DNA of 64,000 nucleotides from the NCBI GenBank assembly GCA_036971715.1, contig JAVHJL010000002.1, positions 2,326,501 through 2,390,500 of the forward strand. Direction: 5' to 3'. The DNA is from Arthrobotrys musiformis (Eukaryota > Ascomycota > Orbiliomycetes > Orbiliales > Orbiliaceae). The position numbers were made by a program, and so were the translations under genes. The notes beneath the pieces were generated by a model. That model did not search any database, was not told where the DNA came from, and saw nothing but the letters and a program-made list of their open reading frames with translations. Shown here piece by piece: positions 46,055-57,280 of this stretch. How positions within the stretch are numbered: the stretch's first letter is position 1; every line of letters begins with the position of its first letter.

Positions 46055-49000
46055 ATGTCGATATCCGTACCTAAAACCCGGGCGCGGATCCCAGGCGCAG
46101 ATGCGCCAGACGACATCGACAGGCTTCAGGACGACATTCGAGCTACCCAGAGCGAATCCGACGCAGCCGAAGGTAAGGCAGCTGCCCCTCCACCAGGTCT
46201 CGTCTAAGCCTCTCGGCCAGTCGATTCCATGAATCCCAAGACTTTTTGCGATTTTATCCAGGCTTGACCGAGCAGGAAATGAGGAAAATATGTGAAAGAG
46301 AGAGGAAGAGGCGGCCCACAAAAAAAAAGGCGATAGAGATCGTATACGTGCTTTTTTGGCTTAGGTTGTTTTGCTTATTATTATCTTTTTCTCCGGTATA
46401 TCGTCGCTATAGTTGAAGCTGCTGAACCGCCTGTCAAATCCGCACGGTCTGGTTCCGTCGTATCGCGTCCCACCCTCCAAACCAGCGACCTTTCACGCCA
46501 AACAAGCGACTCCCTCAATTCTCCCAGCACTGGTTCGAACAGACTGTCGCCGCGACCTCACGAAAAGCCCTTCAGTGATATCGCTATCGATCCTTTATCG
46601 CAGCATATATTAAAAAGAACAGGGAGCCAGTTTACCTACCAACAAAGATTAAGACGTCAGGATACCAATGATAGCACCCATGGATCTCTTGGCGAAGACT
46701 CAGCGAACTCGTTCAAGGGTAGCGGGACAGCCACGCCTCCTATTCGGAAGATGGACTTAAACCTGCCCTCTTTACAAATGGGAAGCAAGGACAAGAAGTA
46801 CGGCCGTGCATAAGCGCATACCTCCCATCGTCGTACAGCATTTTCTTTTCTTTTTTGATTTTTTCTTTGGATAAGCTAACATTCGTTCATTCAATTGTAA
46901 CTATAGGAAAGGAGTATCGTTCCTAAGCCGTTTCATTGGCGGTGGTAAACGAAAGGAACCTACCGTCAACGAAGAAGATGATAGCGAATCCATTATCGAG
47001 CAGCGAACAGAAGGTCTTGATGCAGCCGTATTCTCCCAACCTATCGGTTTCACACCGAAGTTTCCTCCTCCTCCAAAGTACATTCGCATACGTTCGCACA
47101 ACAAGCATACCAGAGACTTTAATCACGTTTTCCTGGCACAGGAGCTGTTCAAGAACCCCAATCCGATAAAGGATGCAAGGAATATCAGCGAGGAAGAGGA
47201 TGGGCCGGGGCCGAATTTACCATCGATACCTATGGCAAAACATAAAAGTGGTGCAATATGGTCTATGAAGTTCAGCAAGGACGGGAAATACCTTGCGGTG
47301 GCCGGACAGGATAAGATTGTGACGGTGTGGGAGGTTCTATGTTCTGAAGAGGACCGCAGGGAACATGAAGAAGAGGAGGACACGCAAGGGCTCGATGGGG
47401 GCAACAGTGGGGGTGTTCGCTTGAACGCCCCAGTTTTCCGCGCGGAGCCTCTGAGAGAATATACTGGCCATACAGCGGACATCCTTGACCTTAGCTGGAG
47501 TAAGAATAATTTCCTGCTGTCCTCGTCAATGGACAAGACTGTGCGGCTGTGGCACGTCAGCAGGGCGGAATGCCTATGCGCTTTCCAACACTCTGATTTT
47601 GTCACATCGATTCTGTTTCATCCAAAAGACGATCGATTCTTCCTTGCAGGTTCATTGGATTCCAAATTACGATTGTGGAGTATTCCGGACAAGAGCGTGG
47701 CGTTCTCCGTGGAACTGCCTGACCTGATTACCGCTGTAGCCTTCACACCTGATGGAAAGCACGCCATTGCGGGTTGTCTATCCGGACTTTGTATATTCTA
47801 CGAAACCGAAGGACTACGGTATCACACACAGGTTCATGTTCGCTCTTCACATGGAAGAAACGCGAGAGGTAGCAAGATCACAGGCATTGAAGCCCTCAAC
47901 TACCCCCCAGATGATCCCAATGGCGGGGAGATAAAACTCCTCATCACAAGCAACGACTCTCGAGTTCGAATGTATAACTTCCGCGACAAAAGTCTTGAAG
48001 TCAAGTTCCGCGGAAATGAAAACACATGCAGCCAGATACATGCAACATTCAGCGATGATATGAAGTACATCATTTGCGGCAGTGAAGACCGTAAGGTCTA
48101 CATTTGGGATGTCCACGCTGGGATTGGTGAGAAGAAGACTAAGATCCCGGTCGAGTATTTTGAAGCACATAACTCCATCGTCACATGTGCATTAATCGCA
48201 CCTACGAAGACTCGTCAGTTACTTGGCCACTCCGGAGATCCAATCTACGATCTCTGCAACCCCCCTCCTGTCACATTGATCAGCCGCTCGGAATCGTTCA
48301 CGTCGTCAATAAAATCGCCTATCAAATCACCTGAAACCTCGGCGAAAAACGGGCGTGATCCCAACGCATACATATCCGAGAGAATAAAAGCTTCCAAGTC
48401 AAAACCAGCCGAGGAGTCCCCTGCATATGTTGCTCGTTCCCTCCACCTGGACGGAAACATCATCGTAACTGCAGACTACAATGGCAAGATCAAGGTTTTC
48501 AGACAGGACTGTGCGTGTACCAAACGAAAGAACGAGTCCTGGGAGACATCCTCGACGTTTTCGAAGAAGGTTCAGATGTTCGGTAGCGGAGGGAGCAAAC
48601 GAGTTTCAGGACAGTTCTCGACCCACAACCCTCGTGATAGCATACTATCGTGGAGGAATAGCGTGCAGAGCCAGTATAGCTACGACTCGAGGATAGGAAG
48701 GACCTCAATGCAAGGTGGTCGGGAATCTGCAGGGCGTGATTCAGCTGCAACAAGGGAATCAACAGATGATAAGGATACCAGCGTCGTATCTTCCAGAAAC
48801 AGAAGTTTATCACCGAAAAAGAGCATATCCACCATGTCAACCCAAAGCTACGGCACGGCCTCCTCGAACGTCGTACCCAAGATTGCTGTTTCAGAGGTTG
48901 TCTCCGGAAATGGGAACGGACCTGTGGCGACAAGGTCACGAGCTACATCGATTAATTCGGTTTCGAGCAGCAATCTGAATATGCGGGGGAAACTGATGAA

Positions 49001-49414
49001 AGATCATTTGCCGTCCACGACCAGCCCTTTGGCGAAAACGATCTCGAATGATCCTGCAGATTTAATGCTGCAGGAGAGTGGGAGATCGTTGGCGTTCTAT
49101 AATTTGGCAGCGGCCCCGAGTACCTCCGTGGGATACCTGATGGCGGATGGATCAGACCGGCGGCCTTCGATTATTAGTTCGGCAGATAATACGGATGATG
49201 GGTTCAGTAGCGAGAGTGACAATGACGAGGCGTTGAAGTGCAAGAGGTGAGGGAAGATGTTCTCCGTCCGGAATACCTGGGGGTGGTTGAGTTGAGTTCG
49301 GGGGAATGGCTGTAACTGACTGGGGGCGTGGGGATTATTAGATGCGGTGGAACATCTTTCAGGGCGAAGAAGTCGAATCGACGGGGAGAAGCTAGGCTCG
49401 TCTGTGCAAAGTAA
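46055..49414 (+). CDS. WDR44/Ymr102c (Dgr2)-like WD40 repeat protein
   Basis: Exons 46055-46172, 46413-46797, 46907-49246 and 49342-49414 give 971 residues in frame. A disordered Ser/Pro-rich N terminus leads to KGVSFLSRFIGGGKR and KYIRIRSHNK, which precede seven WD40 blades (HKSGAIWSMKFSKDGKYLAVAGQD, GHTADILDLSWSKNNFLLSSSMDKTVRLW, HSDFVTSILFHPKDDRFFLAGSLDSKLRLW and others). This order is that of the fungal Ymr102c/Dgr2 group, related to WDR44, a Rab11 effector in animals; the fungal role is poorly known. The tail CKRCGGTSFRAKK...RLVCAK looks like half of a zinc ribbon. The proposed stop (49412-49414) overlaps a perfect GTAAGT donor, so a last exon with the second cysteine pair may be missing from this model. 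A stop at 49250 would result if the GTGAGG intron is not removed. Confidence 0.88.
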
Positions 49415-49634
49415 GTTGGTCTTCCGAGTATCTCCCCTCTCTCTTCGTTTCCATCTGCCTCTCGATATTATCCAATAGCATCGCAGCTTCCAAGATTGCG
49501 TGATACCAGCTACTAATTGCGTGATCATGGTCGTCCATCCAGTTGCGGTACGCCATGCTAGGGTCATGACTTACATCCATTCGATGAGCCAATTCTGCAA
49601 GAGAACGTCCGGCCATATCCCTTCCTCTCCTCAT
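49392..49634 (-). CDS. Small open frame overlapping the 3' end of the WD40 gene, antisense
   Basis: An 80-codon ATG frame on the minus strand codes an amphipathic, helix-prone product (SLAELAHRMDV, WYHAILEAAMLLDNIERQ). It overlaps the last coding bases of the WD40 gene by 23 bp. No family is recognised and a GTAAGT sequence lies inside it. It may be a small gene, part of a spliced one, or chance. Confidence 0.25.
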   Translation of the reverse strand: MRRGRDMAGRSLAELAHRMDVSHDPSMAYRNWMDDHDHAISSWYHAILEAAMLLDNIERQMETKREGRYSEDQLTLHRRA

Positions 49635-50865
49635 TTTGATCAGTTACAGGACATTACATAACGTGCATACAGCTTCGACGATGCCACGAAAACAAAAAAG
49701 CAACGACGCCCCGGCTTCCCGAGTACCGGTTTGATTATGAATCAACAAAAGTTCTAGCTTCTCTCTTCTTTTTTTTTTTTAATATAATTATTTCGACAGG
49801 ACTTAATGAAGGATGCAATGCAATGCATGATGTTGTTATGGGCTGAGTGGTCGTTTCTTTTCTTCTTCTTGGATTCACCTTTTCTTTTCTTTTCGGGTTT
49901 TCTGTGGAAAAGAATCTTGGCTTGCATTGCAGCTGGACGTTTCCCTTTGCTTTTTGATATCGATAGATGAAATGCGCGAGGAAACGTCACAGGCTTTTTT
50001 TTTTTCCTTTTCATGCAGGCTTTCATCTGTCTTTTTCTTTTCTTCTTACCTCGTAATTTCTTTTTCGTCCGTCAGTGCGTATTAGCGATCTATAATTCGA
50101 GGTTTGGTGGATGCTTTATTCAGTTGGGTACTTTTTGCAAAGTTCCTTACTGGAGTATCAAAATTCTATCGAGGGAATCATTTTTTTTCTCTTTCTCTCA
50201 CTTTTTGGGTCTTTTCTCTTACCTAACGAGGTATAATCAGGGGGCGTTCAAGATGGGGGGTTGGTTTTGTTACTGTTATCACTTTTTTTTTGATATTGCT
50301 TTTCGTATAGGGAACGAGCGGTTTTGGATGAAAAAAATTATAGTTTGGTTGTTAAAGTAGAGATTGGTTATATTACTTCCCTTGATTCTGGATGTAGGGT
50401 AGCTGTAGGTTATGTATGGTACCGGATTATATTGACTTTGTAGGTGCCTTGAGACCAGACGTGTCTGGGATACCTTTGCATACATGTTGTTTTCTGATAA
50501 CCGGGAACCTGATAGGTTTTGTTAGGGGGGTTATTTACGGCTTTGTATATCTCGTAAAACAAATGCTGCTGAGCTTTTGGGGATTTAGGATCTTGCTTGG
50601 TTTTATTTTTTGATTATTTTGGTTTTGGTTTTGGATACCCTCCCCCTCCCCCTTCTTCTCCCTTCGTCCCTCGTCCGTATCATGAAGTCTGCTATTTGTG
50701 ACCGCACATAGCCTCCATCGTACTATATCGGTCTTCTCGAGATTGCAATAGATATATAGTTTTTTTGAGATTGAGAAACCGTATTCATAACGCCCAGGTA
50801 GAATAAATTAAAAAAAAAGAATGCAATACAGACAAAAAAGATCAAAAATAAAACATAGGATGTTT
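49415..50865. other. Intergenic, 3' to 3', T-rich
   Basis: Apart from the small antisense frame, this 1.45-kb gap between converging genes is very T-rich from 49760 to 50650 with several T10 runs, and A-rich near 50810 at the 3' end of MKT1. No other gene was seen. Confidence 0.5.
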
Positions 50866-53227
50866 TCACGACACCGGTCGTCGAGCCTTCAACCACGCAT
50901 CCGCCTCTGCAAACTTCGCTGCATCGGTGACTAATCCCTCTGGCGCAGCTTTGATGCCCGACATAATCTGTTTTAAAATCCGTTAGCCATGCTCCAAAGG
51001 AATAAAAAAGGTTGAAGATAAAAAAGGAAACTTACAGCATCCCACAATCTAAACGCCTTATTAACATCCGCCATAACATCAATACTCTGCACAAACATCT
51101 GCGGAATCAATTGATCCTTCTGAATCTTCAATCTGGTCTCATAACTCGTCGGGTCCTCAGTATTCGTCAATTCGTCCAGATACGTCTTCACCGCTATTCC
51201 CAATCCAGCGTTGATGTCCTCCACGAACGGGATGGCTAGCCCGATCTGTTTCCAGTCGCTTCTGTCGTTTCTGTCAGCGTCTCCATTCATCAATAGCGAT
51301 GTGAGCACCATTTGCAACAGGTTTTCGAGACTCTTGGACATGAGTCTGATTATTGAGTTGTGGGTTAGGAGTGTTCTGCTCAGCGGACCTGTGTAGCCGA
51401 TGCTGTTGTGTCTGAGTTTTCCGAGGGAGGCGACGCGGGAGATTAAACTGCAATACCGTCTATCTGCATCGCGGCCGGAGTATTGGTTGAGCGTGTTCGG
51501 ATCTGCACGTAGCATCTTGGCCCTAAGTAGCTCGATACCGAGGTAACAAGCCTCCTCGAGTTCATCGTTATGGTCGAGGGTGCCAAGAGCTGTGGAAAGC
51601 ACCTTACCCCACGGGGTGAGCAAGTGGTCCTTATCGATGAACTCGCGAAGACGGAGAGTTCTCCAGAATACGTTGAGAACCACTTCGTTGGTTGTCTTCA
51701 GAAGGTTCTCGTTTGACTTCGTGGTGTGTGTTTTTGCGGCTAGGTCTTTATCGGTCAACCCTGTGATGGCGAATCCTAACAGTGAGTTCCCGGGGTGTGC
51801 TGCCAATGCGGTTGCGAAGACGCTTTCCTTGACGTTCCATGTGCTGGTAGATTCGTAGAGCCCCGCGCTGAGATCCTTGTATATTATTGGTCGAGGGTTT
51901 GGCTTATCGTACCAGTAGATGACGTTAATCTTCCTGCTGTTCCACCAGTGTTGGAGGGGCTGTGAGAGCAAGGCGAGCGATTGAGCGCGCACAGTTTGTA
52001 GTCCCTCGAGGAATACCCTATAGGATTCGTTTTCACCGGCGTCGAGAGGTGGGAGTTCGTGAAGCTCGCCGCTAACGATCATATCGAGGACGGAAGAGCC
52101 GATTACACCACGGGAGAGGTAGAAATAAACTTCCTCCGGGAGTCGGTTACCCATGAATTCGTGCATATCGCCTGGGGCATCATCGATGTTCATCGGTTCG
52201 ATGTAGCCTTCGTCGGTAAGGATCGGCTGGTGCTTGATAGCTAGTCTTGCTCGTCGGTATTTGTCTAGGTAGCCTGAGTCCTTGATCGCAGGTGATTCGC
52301 TGTACTGGTTTACTATACCAGTGGCGCTGCGGCAGGTCTTCAGGAAGTCCAGACAGGTCTTGAACAGAGACGAATTTTGCTTCTCGAGGATGGGTAGCGT
52401 GGGGCAGAAGTCGAACCCGGAAAGGATGCAGGCATCGATGAATTGTTCGTGATTGAGTCCACCTAGGTCCTGCATAATCGCTTTCTTGTTGAGGCATGAA
52501 AACGAAGCACGCGGGAAGCTGAAGCCTGTGATGACTTTGTCGACATCATAGAAGAATACTTCAGCGGGGCCGAAGATGGCGTCGATGAATTGCTTCGGGT
52601 GACGCTCGAGGTACACCAGCTGCGCCCAAGCGGCGTAAGGCGCGACCTGGAAATCCACATTATTCTCGAGGAGAATCTGTCTTAGGAATCTATACACCTC
52701 CACGGGCTGTAAAGATCCAGAGTCGCCGAACGCCTCGACGGCCTGAGTCGCGTGTCCGATATCGTAAAGCTGCCAGGCCACACTACGGTTCTTGGCAGCT
52801 ACTTCCGAAGTCGACGACGCCTTGTCCGTTCTGAGGAATTGGATGCCACTGAAGACGAATAATGGTTTGATACCGGCCTGATGCCATTGTGCGAGGTCGT
52901 CTTCGATTTTGTTCTTGAGACTAAATGGGAACCCACCGAGGGCGGGGACAAGGGGTTCTTTCGTGCCAGGTCCGTCGATTATCTTCTTTAAGTAGTTACC
53001 AGCGTCAATTCCGACGACGGCATCCTTGAGGACGGAGATTGGAAGGTTTTGGAGGCGGTTACTCGACCAGGCGTCGAAGTTCCGAACTGTGAGGGAGTGG
53101 GAGGGAGGGACAGGTTAGCTTGTGTCATTGGGAGGTGTATCTTTGACAAGATCCAGTCAGGGGTGAGCTTACTTGATCCACCTATCGAAAGGGGAGTTAC
53201 GGTTCTCGGGGGTCCTTGCGCGGGCAT
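50866..53227 (-). CDS. MKT1: Mkt1-like XPG-domain post-transcriptional regulator
   Basis: Mkt1 works with Pbp1 on polysomes to control translation of selected mRNAs; it carries XPG-type nuclease domains that are usually catalytically weak or dead. Three exons (53227-53173, 53086-51036, 50967-50866) give 735 residues, the usual length. The N-terminal block has RNFDAWSSNRLQNLPI followed by VVGIDAGNYLKKII (XPG N region) and KPLFVFSGIQF; the XPG-I part has DFQVAPYAAWAQLVYLE and FGPAEVFFYDVDKVITGF, then LNHEQFIDACILSGFDFCPTLP. A C-terminal Mkt1-specific domain follows, including WYDKPNP, NVFWRTLRLREF and FVEDINAGLGIAVKTYLDEL. The start MPAQGPPRTV is the only ATG that joins in frame. A 7 x 7-bp repeat lies about 250 bp upstream. 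Confidence 0.92.
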
Positions 53228-53475
53228 TTTTGTGATGGTATTGGAGTGGGTGAGGGAATGAGGGAGAGCTATTGGAAGAGGCGAAGCTAGCACGTCGCTT
53301 TAGGTTGTATATAAGTAACCTAGTATTACAGCTGGTAAGGGATGGAAACAAGAAAGAAACAAAAGGATGACAGAATGAAAGTGAGAAGGAAACAAAAAGC
53401 GCTCGGATGATGCCAGCGATGGTGATGTCGATGGTGGTGATGGGTATTTATAGCTGGTGGAGTAGCTCTGGGAGA

Positions 53476-53524
53476 GGTTGAAGGTTGAAGGTTGAAGGTT
53501 GAAGGTTGAAGGTTGAAGGTTGAA
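53476..53524. repeat. Seven perfect copies of the heptamer GGTTGAA
   Basis: The tract is exactly 49 bp with no interruptions. It lies about 250 bp upstream of the MKT1 start codon. Confidence 0.95.
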
Positions 53525-53906
53525 TCAATGCATCCCCACAGACACAGACACACGCGGGCTGGGCAAGCAGTCCACCTGGGCGGCCAACACAAAACCAGCG
53601 ATAAACTGCAACAATCCGACAAATTGCCTCGACAGAACGTTCGTTTGAGACCTCGTGCCAGCTGCGTGAGCGCCGGTGCGTGGCTTATAAAAATTAACTA
53701 GCGGATACTAGCTAGTGTCGATATCATAATATACAGTACTTGCAGCCGCACTGGTCGATTTGTGAATTCAATGTGGGCCGGCTGGCTGGGGGGTGGCTGT
53801 ATTTGCATTACAACCTTCCCAATCCACTATATTCTATTCGGTAATCGATGTCAAGATATCCCATCCCGGCTCTGTTTTCGCCGATAAGGACATTGTCCAT
53901 AATACA

Positions 53907-54011
53907 TACCTAGGTACCTTATAGTGATTAGAAAGTATTGTTTTTAGTCAATCAAATCATCCGATTCTTACAAAACCCGCCTCGACAGTTCACAGGGTAA
54001 CTACCTAGGTA
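53907..54011. promoter_or_regulatory. Two copies of the 10-bp palindrome TACCTAGGTA
   Basis: The palindrome occurs at 53907-53916 and 54002-54011, 95 bp apart and 34 bp before the oxygenase ATG. It may be a paired site for a dimeric regulator; this is inference. Confidence 0.45.
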
Positions 54012-54044
54012 CGAAGTATTATTTTACACCCCACTCGGCAAACA

Positions 54045-55570
54045 ATGTCATCCGTAGGACCCGAATCCGCAGTACCGGCGACGGCCCAAATCCCCGTCAT
54101 CAACGTGTCGCAAATCGACACCGAGACCGCGGACCGCCTGGTCGATGCGGCAGCCAGGTTCGGCTTTATCTTTATCGAGCTCGAAAGCACGAACATCGAT
54201 TACAACAGTGTTCAACACATGTTCCAGTTGGTATGATATAAAATTCATATCCTCCATTCACATTTACATCCCTGGCGCCGGTCGTATGTTTTGGAATAAA
54301 ACTCGCGTATAGCTGATTAAAGTATTTGGGGAGGTTTTAGTCTAAGAAATTCTTTGGCTCTCCAAGGGCCGAGAAGGAGAAGTGCGCAATCTCAGAAAAC
54401 GTATGCTACCTTGCTCATCATTGAATGTGATATAGATGTATAGACAGCCAAGGATCTAATTGGAAGATTATCAAATTGGAATTTACAGAATAAAGGATGG
54501 AGTTCCATGCTCTCCGAAACTCTAGATCCAGAGAACCAGACAGTAAGTCAATCTATATCGTAGCCAGAAGAGCAAATACTAACACTACTTCACAGCGAGG
54601 AGACTTCAAAGAGTACTACACCCTCCCTCAAAGGCAAAGTCTGCGGTACGATAAAAAGTATATTAATATATATCAAACGTAATGAAATAAAATAGAGCCC
54701 TCAATTTCGGTGAATTCAAAGACGGCCGCGCCCAACAGCCCGTCCCGGACTCCCTGATCGCTGACGAATCAACCCTAAACGATTTCTTCGCATCATGCCA
54801 CACGCTCTGCGTCCGTCTCCTGCAACTTTTTGCCATGGGGTTGAAAATCGACGAGGAAGCTGGTGGGAAAGACTGGTTTTCGTCGCGGCATGATATGTCC
54901 GGTCCTTCGGGGAGTATACTAAGATTATTACATGTATGTCTTCCCTTCTTCTTCAACACCATCGAGACTTCTTTAGTTAGATGTACTGATTATCGAGGGG
55001 TGATAACAGTACCCCATCATCCCCTCGGACGCAAATTACGTCCCAGGAAAAGACATAAGAGCAGGCGCCCATTCAGACTACGGCAGCATAACCCTCCTTT
55101 TCCAAAGGCCCGGGCAGGAGGGATTGGAAATCCTATCGAAGGGTTGGCAACCGGTCCCAGTTCACCCGGAGTCAGTGGATACTTCCCGCCCGCCGCCGAT
55201 TTTGGTTAATATCGGTGATTTATTGTGTATGCCCTCCCCTCTCCCGTTTACTTTCCTACTGTGATGGAATTCTAAATTTAATTTTTTATATGTGGTAGCA
55301 TACTGGACCGGTGGGTACCTCAAAAGCACAATCCACAGGGTAGTCGTCCCCCCATCCGCCAGTCTGAGCGGAGAAGATAGGTACTCAATGGCATTCTTTT
55401 GCCATCCGGTCGATACCGCTCTTCTAGTACCGGTGCCGAGCGAATTCCTCCAAGAGCATGGTAAAAAGCGAGGAGCTATGGCCGAATCGGCGGAATCTCA
55501 AGGCAAGATTATCACCGCTGCCGAACATCTTAAGGGTAGATTAGCAGCGACTTATGGTTGGAAGAAGTAG
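54045..55570 (+). CDS. 2-oxoglutarate/Fe(II)-dependent dioxygenase, isopenicillin-N-synthase-like
   Basis: These soluble enzymes use iron, oxygen and 2-oxoglutarate to oxidise small molecules; the substrate cannot be told from sequence. Seven exons (54045-54230, 54341-54400, 54489-54542, 54596-54645, 54696-54933, 55010-55226, 55299-55570) give 358 residues. The N-terminal domain has IPVINVSQID and a FIFIELES strand, then FFGSPRAEKEKCAI. The iron ligands are HSD in AGAHSDYGSITLLFQ and the distal His in LKSTIHRVV; the 2OG-binding RYSMAFF block follows. NIGDLL-SYWTGG is restored across the last junction. Introns are mostly 50-110 bp. No biosynthetic gene cluster surrounds it, so a secondary-metabolite role is not indicated. 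Confidence 0.9.
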
Positions 55571-55947
55571 GGAAGGATAGTGTTTCTATTTCTTTTTTTC
55601 TATCTCTATGGTGTAGCAATCCTCTAGGCATGGCTTTTCCAGATACTAAAATAAAATGGCGATGCACATAAGAGATGATACCGTGTACGTCCGAACCAAA
55701 AGTATACAGACTCCCCTCGCCTTGTAACTCATCAGAAGGGTCTTCGACCTCTGCCAACTTCCTAAGCCAACAAGCCCACTTCGACCTCTTCCCTGGCTAA
55801 AATGTTACTGCAACTTTCGGACCGTTTATCTACAGGTAGATACCGATAATAATATGTACTCTCTGAAAATAAAAAACACCGACACTAAAAAGTAGCCTCC
55901 CATTCCTTTTAAAAAACACAACCTTATTCAATTACCCTTGCCTTGTG
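55571..55947. other. Intergenic, 3' to 3'
   Basis: This 377-bp gap lies between the oxygenase and the carrier gene. No gene was seen. Confidence 0.5.
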
Positions 55948-57280
55948 TTATAATACCCTTCTTTCGATGGACTCGATAAGCTTGTTAGTCTGCTCTGCTA
56001 ACGATAGGGTTAGGATGGTATGCGGTAATATCCTGGCCAAATGAGCCGTAACACCCTGTAATAATATATCAGCGAACAATTCCAAATATCTCTACCGTCT
56101 TAATCGGTCATAATCAAGCTTATAAAAACTCACCTTATAAACCGCAAAAAGCCCCTCCGTCTTAATAGTCTTAACAAAACAATCCGCCAGACTGGAATAC
56201 AAGTTCCCATTCTGATTGTACATCCTCGACATGATCGTATCCGGCGGGTGCATAACAATACAAACCGCCACACCACTACAACTGCTGGCGGCAATATGCT
56301 TCAACGGGCCTTCCTCCATCAACCCGTACTTCTCGATCTGCCGTTTCGCGAAAAAGTACGTGGGGAGCTGAACACTGCTCCCCGCTCCCGTTCTCACAAC
56401 TGCACTGGTGACACCGCGGTATAATCCCCTAAACCCTTCGGAGGAGTATATCGTCCTACCCGCTTCCACGAAGTTTTTGTAAGGGTGTTGGGTACCGACG
56501 GGGAATGCGGGGGAGTAGGATTGTAGTCGGGTTTTGAAGAGGAAGAAAGGGGACCCTGCTATTCCGCCCATTATTCCGGATGTGGCGCCGGCGAAGACGT
56601 TGATATAGGGGACTTGGTGTTTGGAGTCGCCGGTGAGGAGGTGGGTTGCTGAGGAGCGGATCGGTTCGTAGAAGCCGAGACGGCAGCCTGCGTTATTTCT
56701 ATTAGATGTCTGATCGCGAAGCAGTGGGTATCATCTGAGCCGTACCATTGAGGAGGATTTGGTAGATATACTGCAGGTACTCAATTAGATATATTTTATC
56801 GTTTTATATAGCGCGCGGGTGTGGGGAGGGGGACATACAGCACAACCGAGTCCCTTCTGAGTGCCCCGCACCCCCTCCGTCTTATAGATCAGATGGAGCG
56901 CCTGGAAGATACCCGTGTAGATTTTTTTAACGTGCGCCCTCGATGCGAGTTCGCCTTGAAGCTGTAATCTTTATATCGGGCACCAATTGATGGTCATAAT
57001 TGTCAGCCGGGTGAACACCGGATAGCTACTATAGCTGTGTAACAAGCTCCGTCGTCGAACCGGAACATCACATCTCGACACCCCGCAACCGGACTTCTTC
57101 GGATTGCGGAAATTCGAATCCTGTGATAACGCAGGGCCATGCGCACTACAATTTCAGAAGATGAAGAGTTGGAGTTTCTTTTTACCTTGTCTTGACGACC
57201 TCGAAGGGATTTGTAACGGTGACAGCACCGCAGGCAGCCAGGCCGCCGGCAATGAAGCCGCCAATCGTCGTCTGCGGCAT
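55948..57280 (-). CDS. OAC1: Mitochondrial oxaloacetate carrier (Oac1-like)
   Basis: Oac1 imports oxaloacetate and sulfate, and exports 2-isopropylmalate, across the inner mitochondrial membrane. Five exons (57280-57186, 56968-56839, 56770-56746, 56687-56134, 56055-55948) give 303 residues, the standard carrier length. Each of the three repeats has its signature: PFEVVKTRLQLQGEL at about 25-39, SPFFLFKTRLQ in the second (an OAC1-type variant of Px[DE]xxK), and HPPDTIMSRMYNQ in the third. GFIAGGLAA opens repeat 1, and RSEG-like EGFRGLYRG and EGLFAVYKG match the loop helices. The third exon is only 25 nt. The exon 2 acceptor is AAAG. It is divergent from SWD2. Confidence 0.92.

Larger units (their letters stand above)
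53228..54044. promoter_or_regulatory. Divergent promoter region between MKT1 and the 2OG oxygenase gene
   Basis: These 817 bp separate outward-reading genes. They contain GATGGT units (53407-53446), the heptamer repeat, and two copies of the palindrome TACCTAGGTA on the oxygenase side. Confidence 0.5.
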
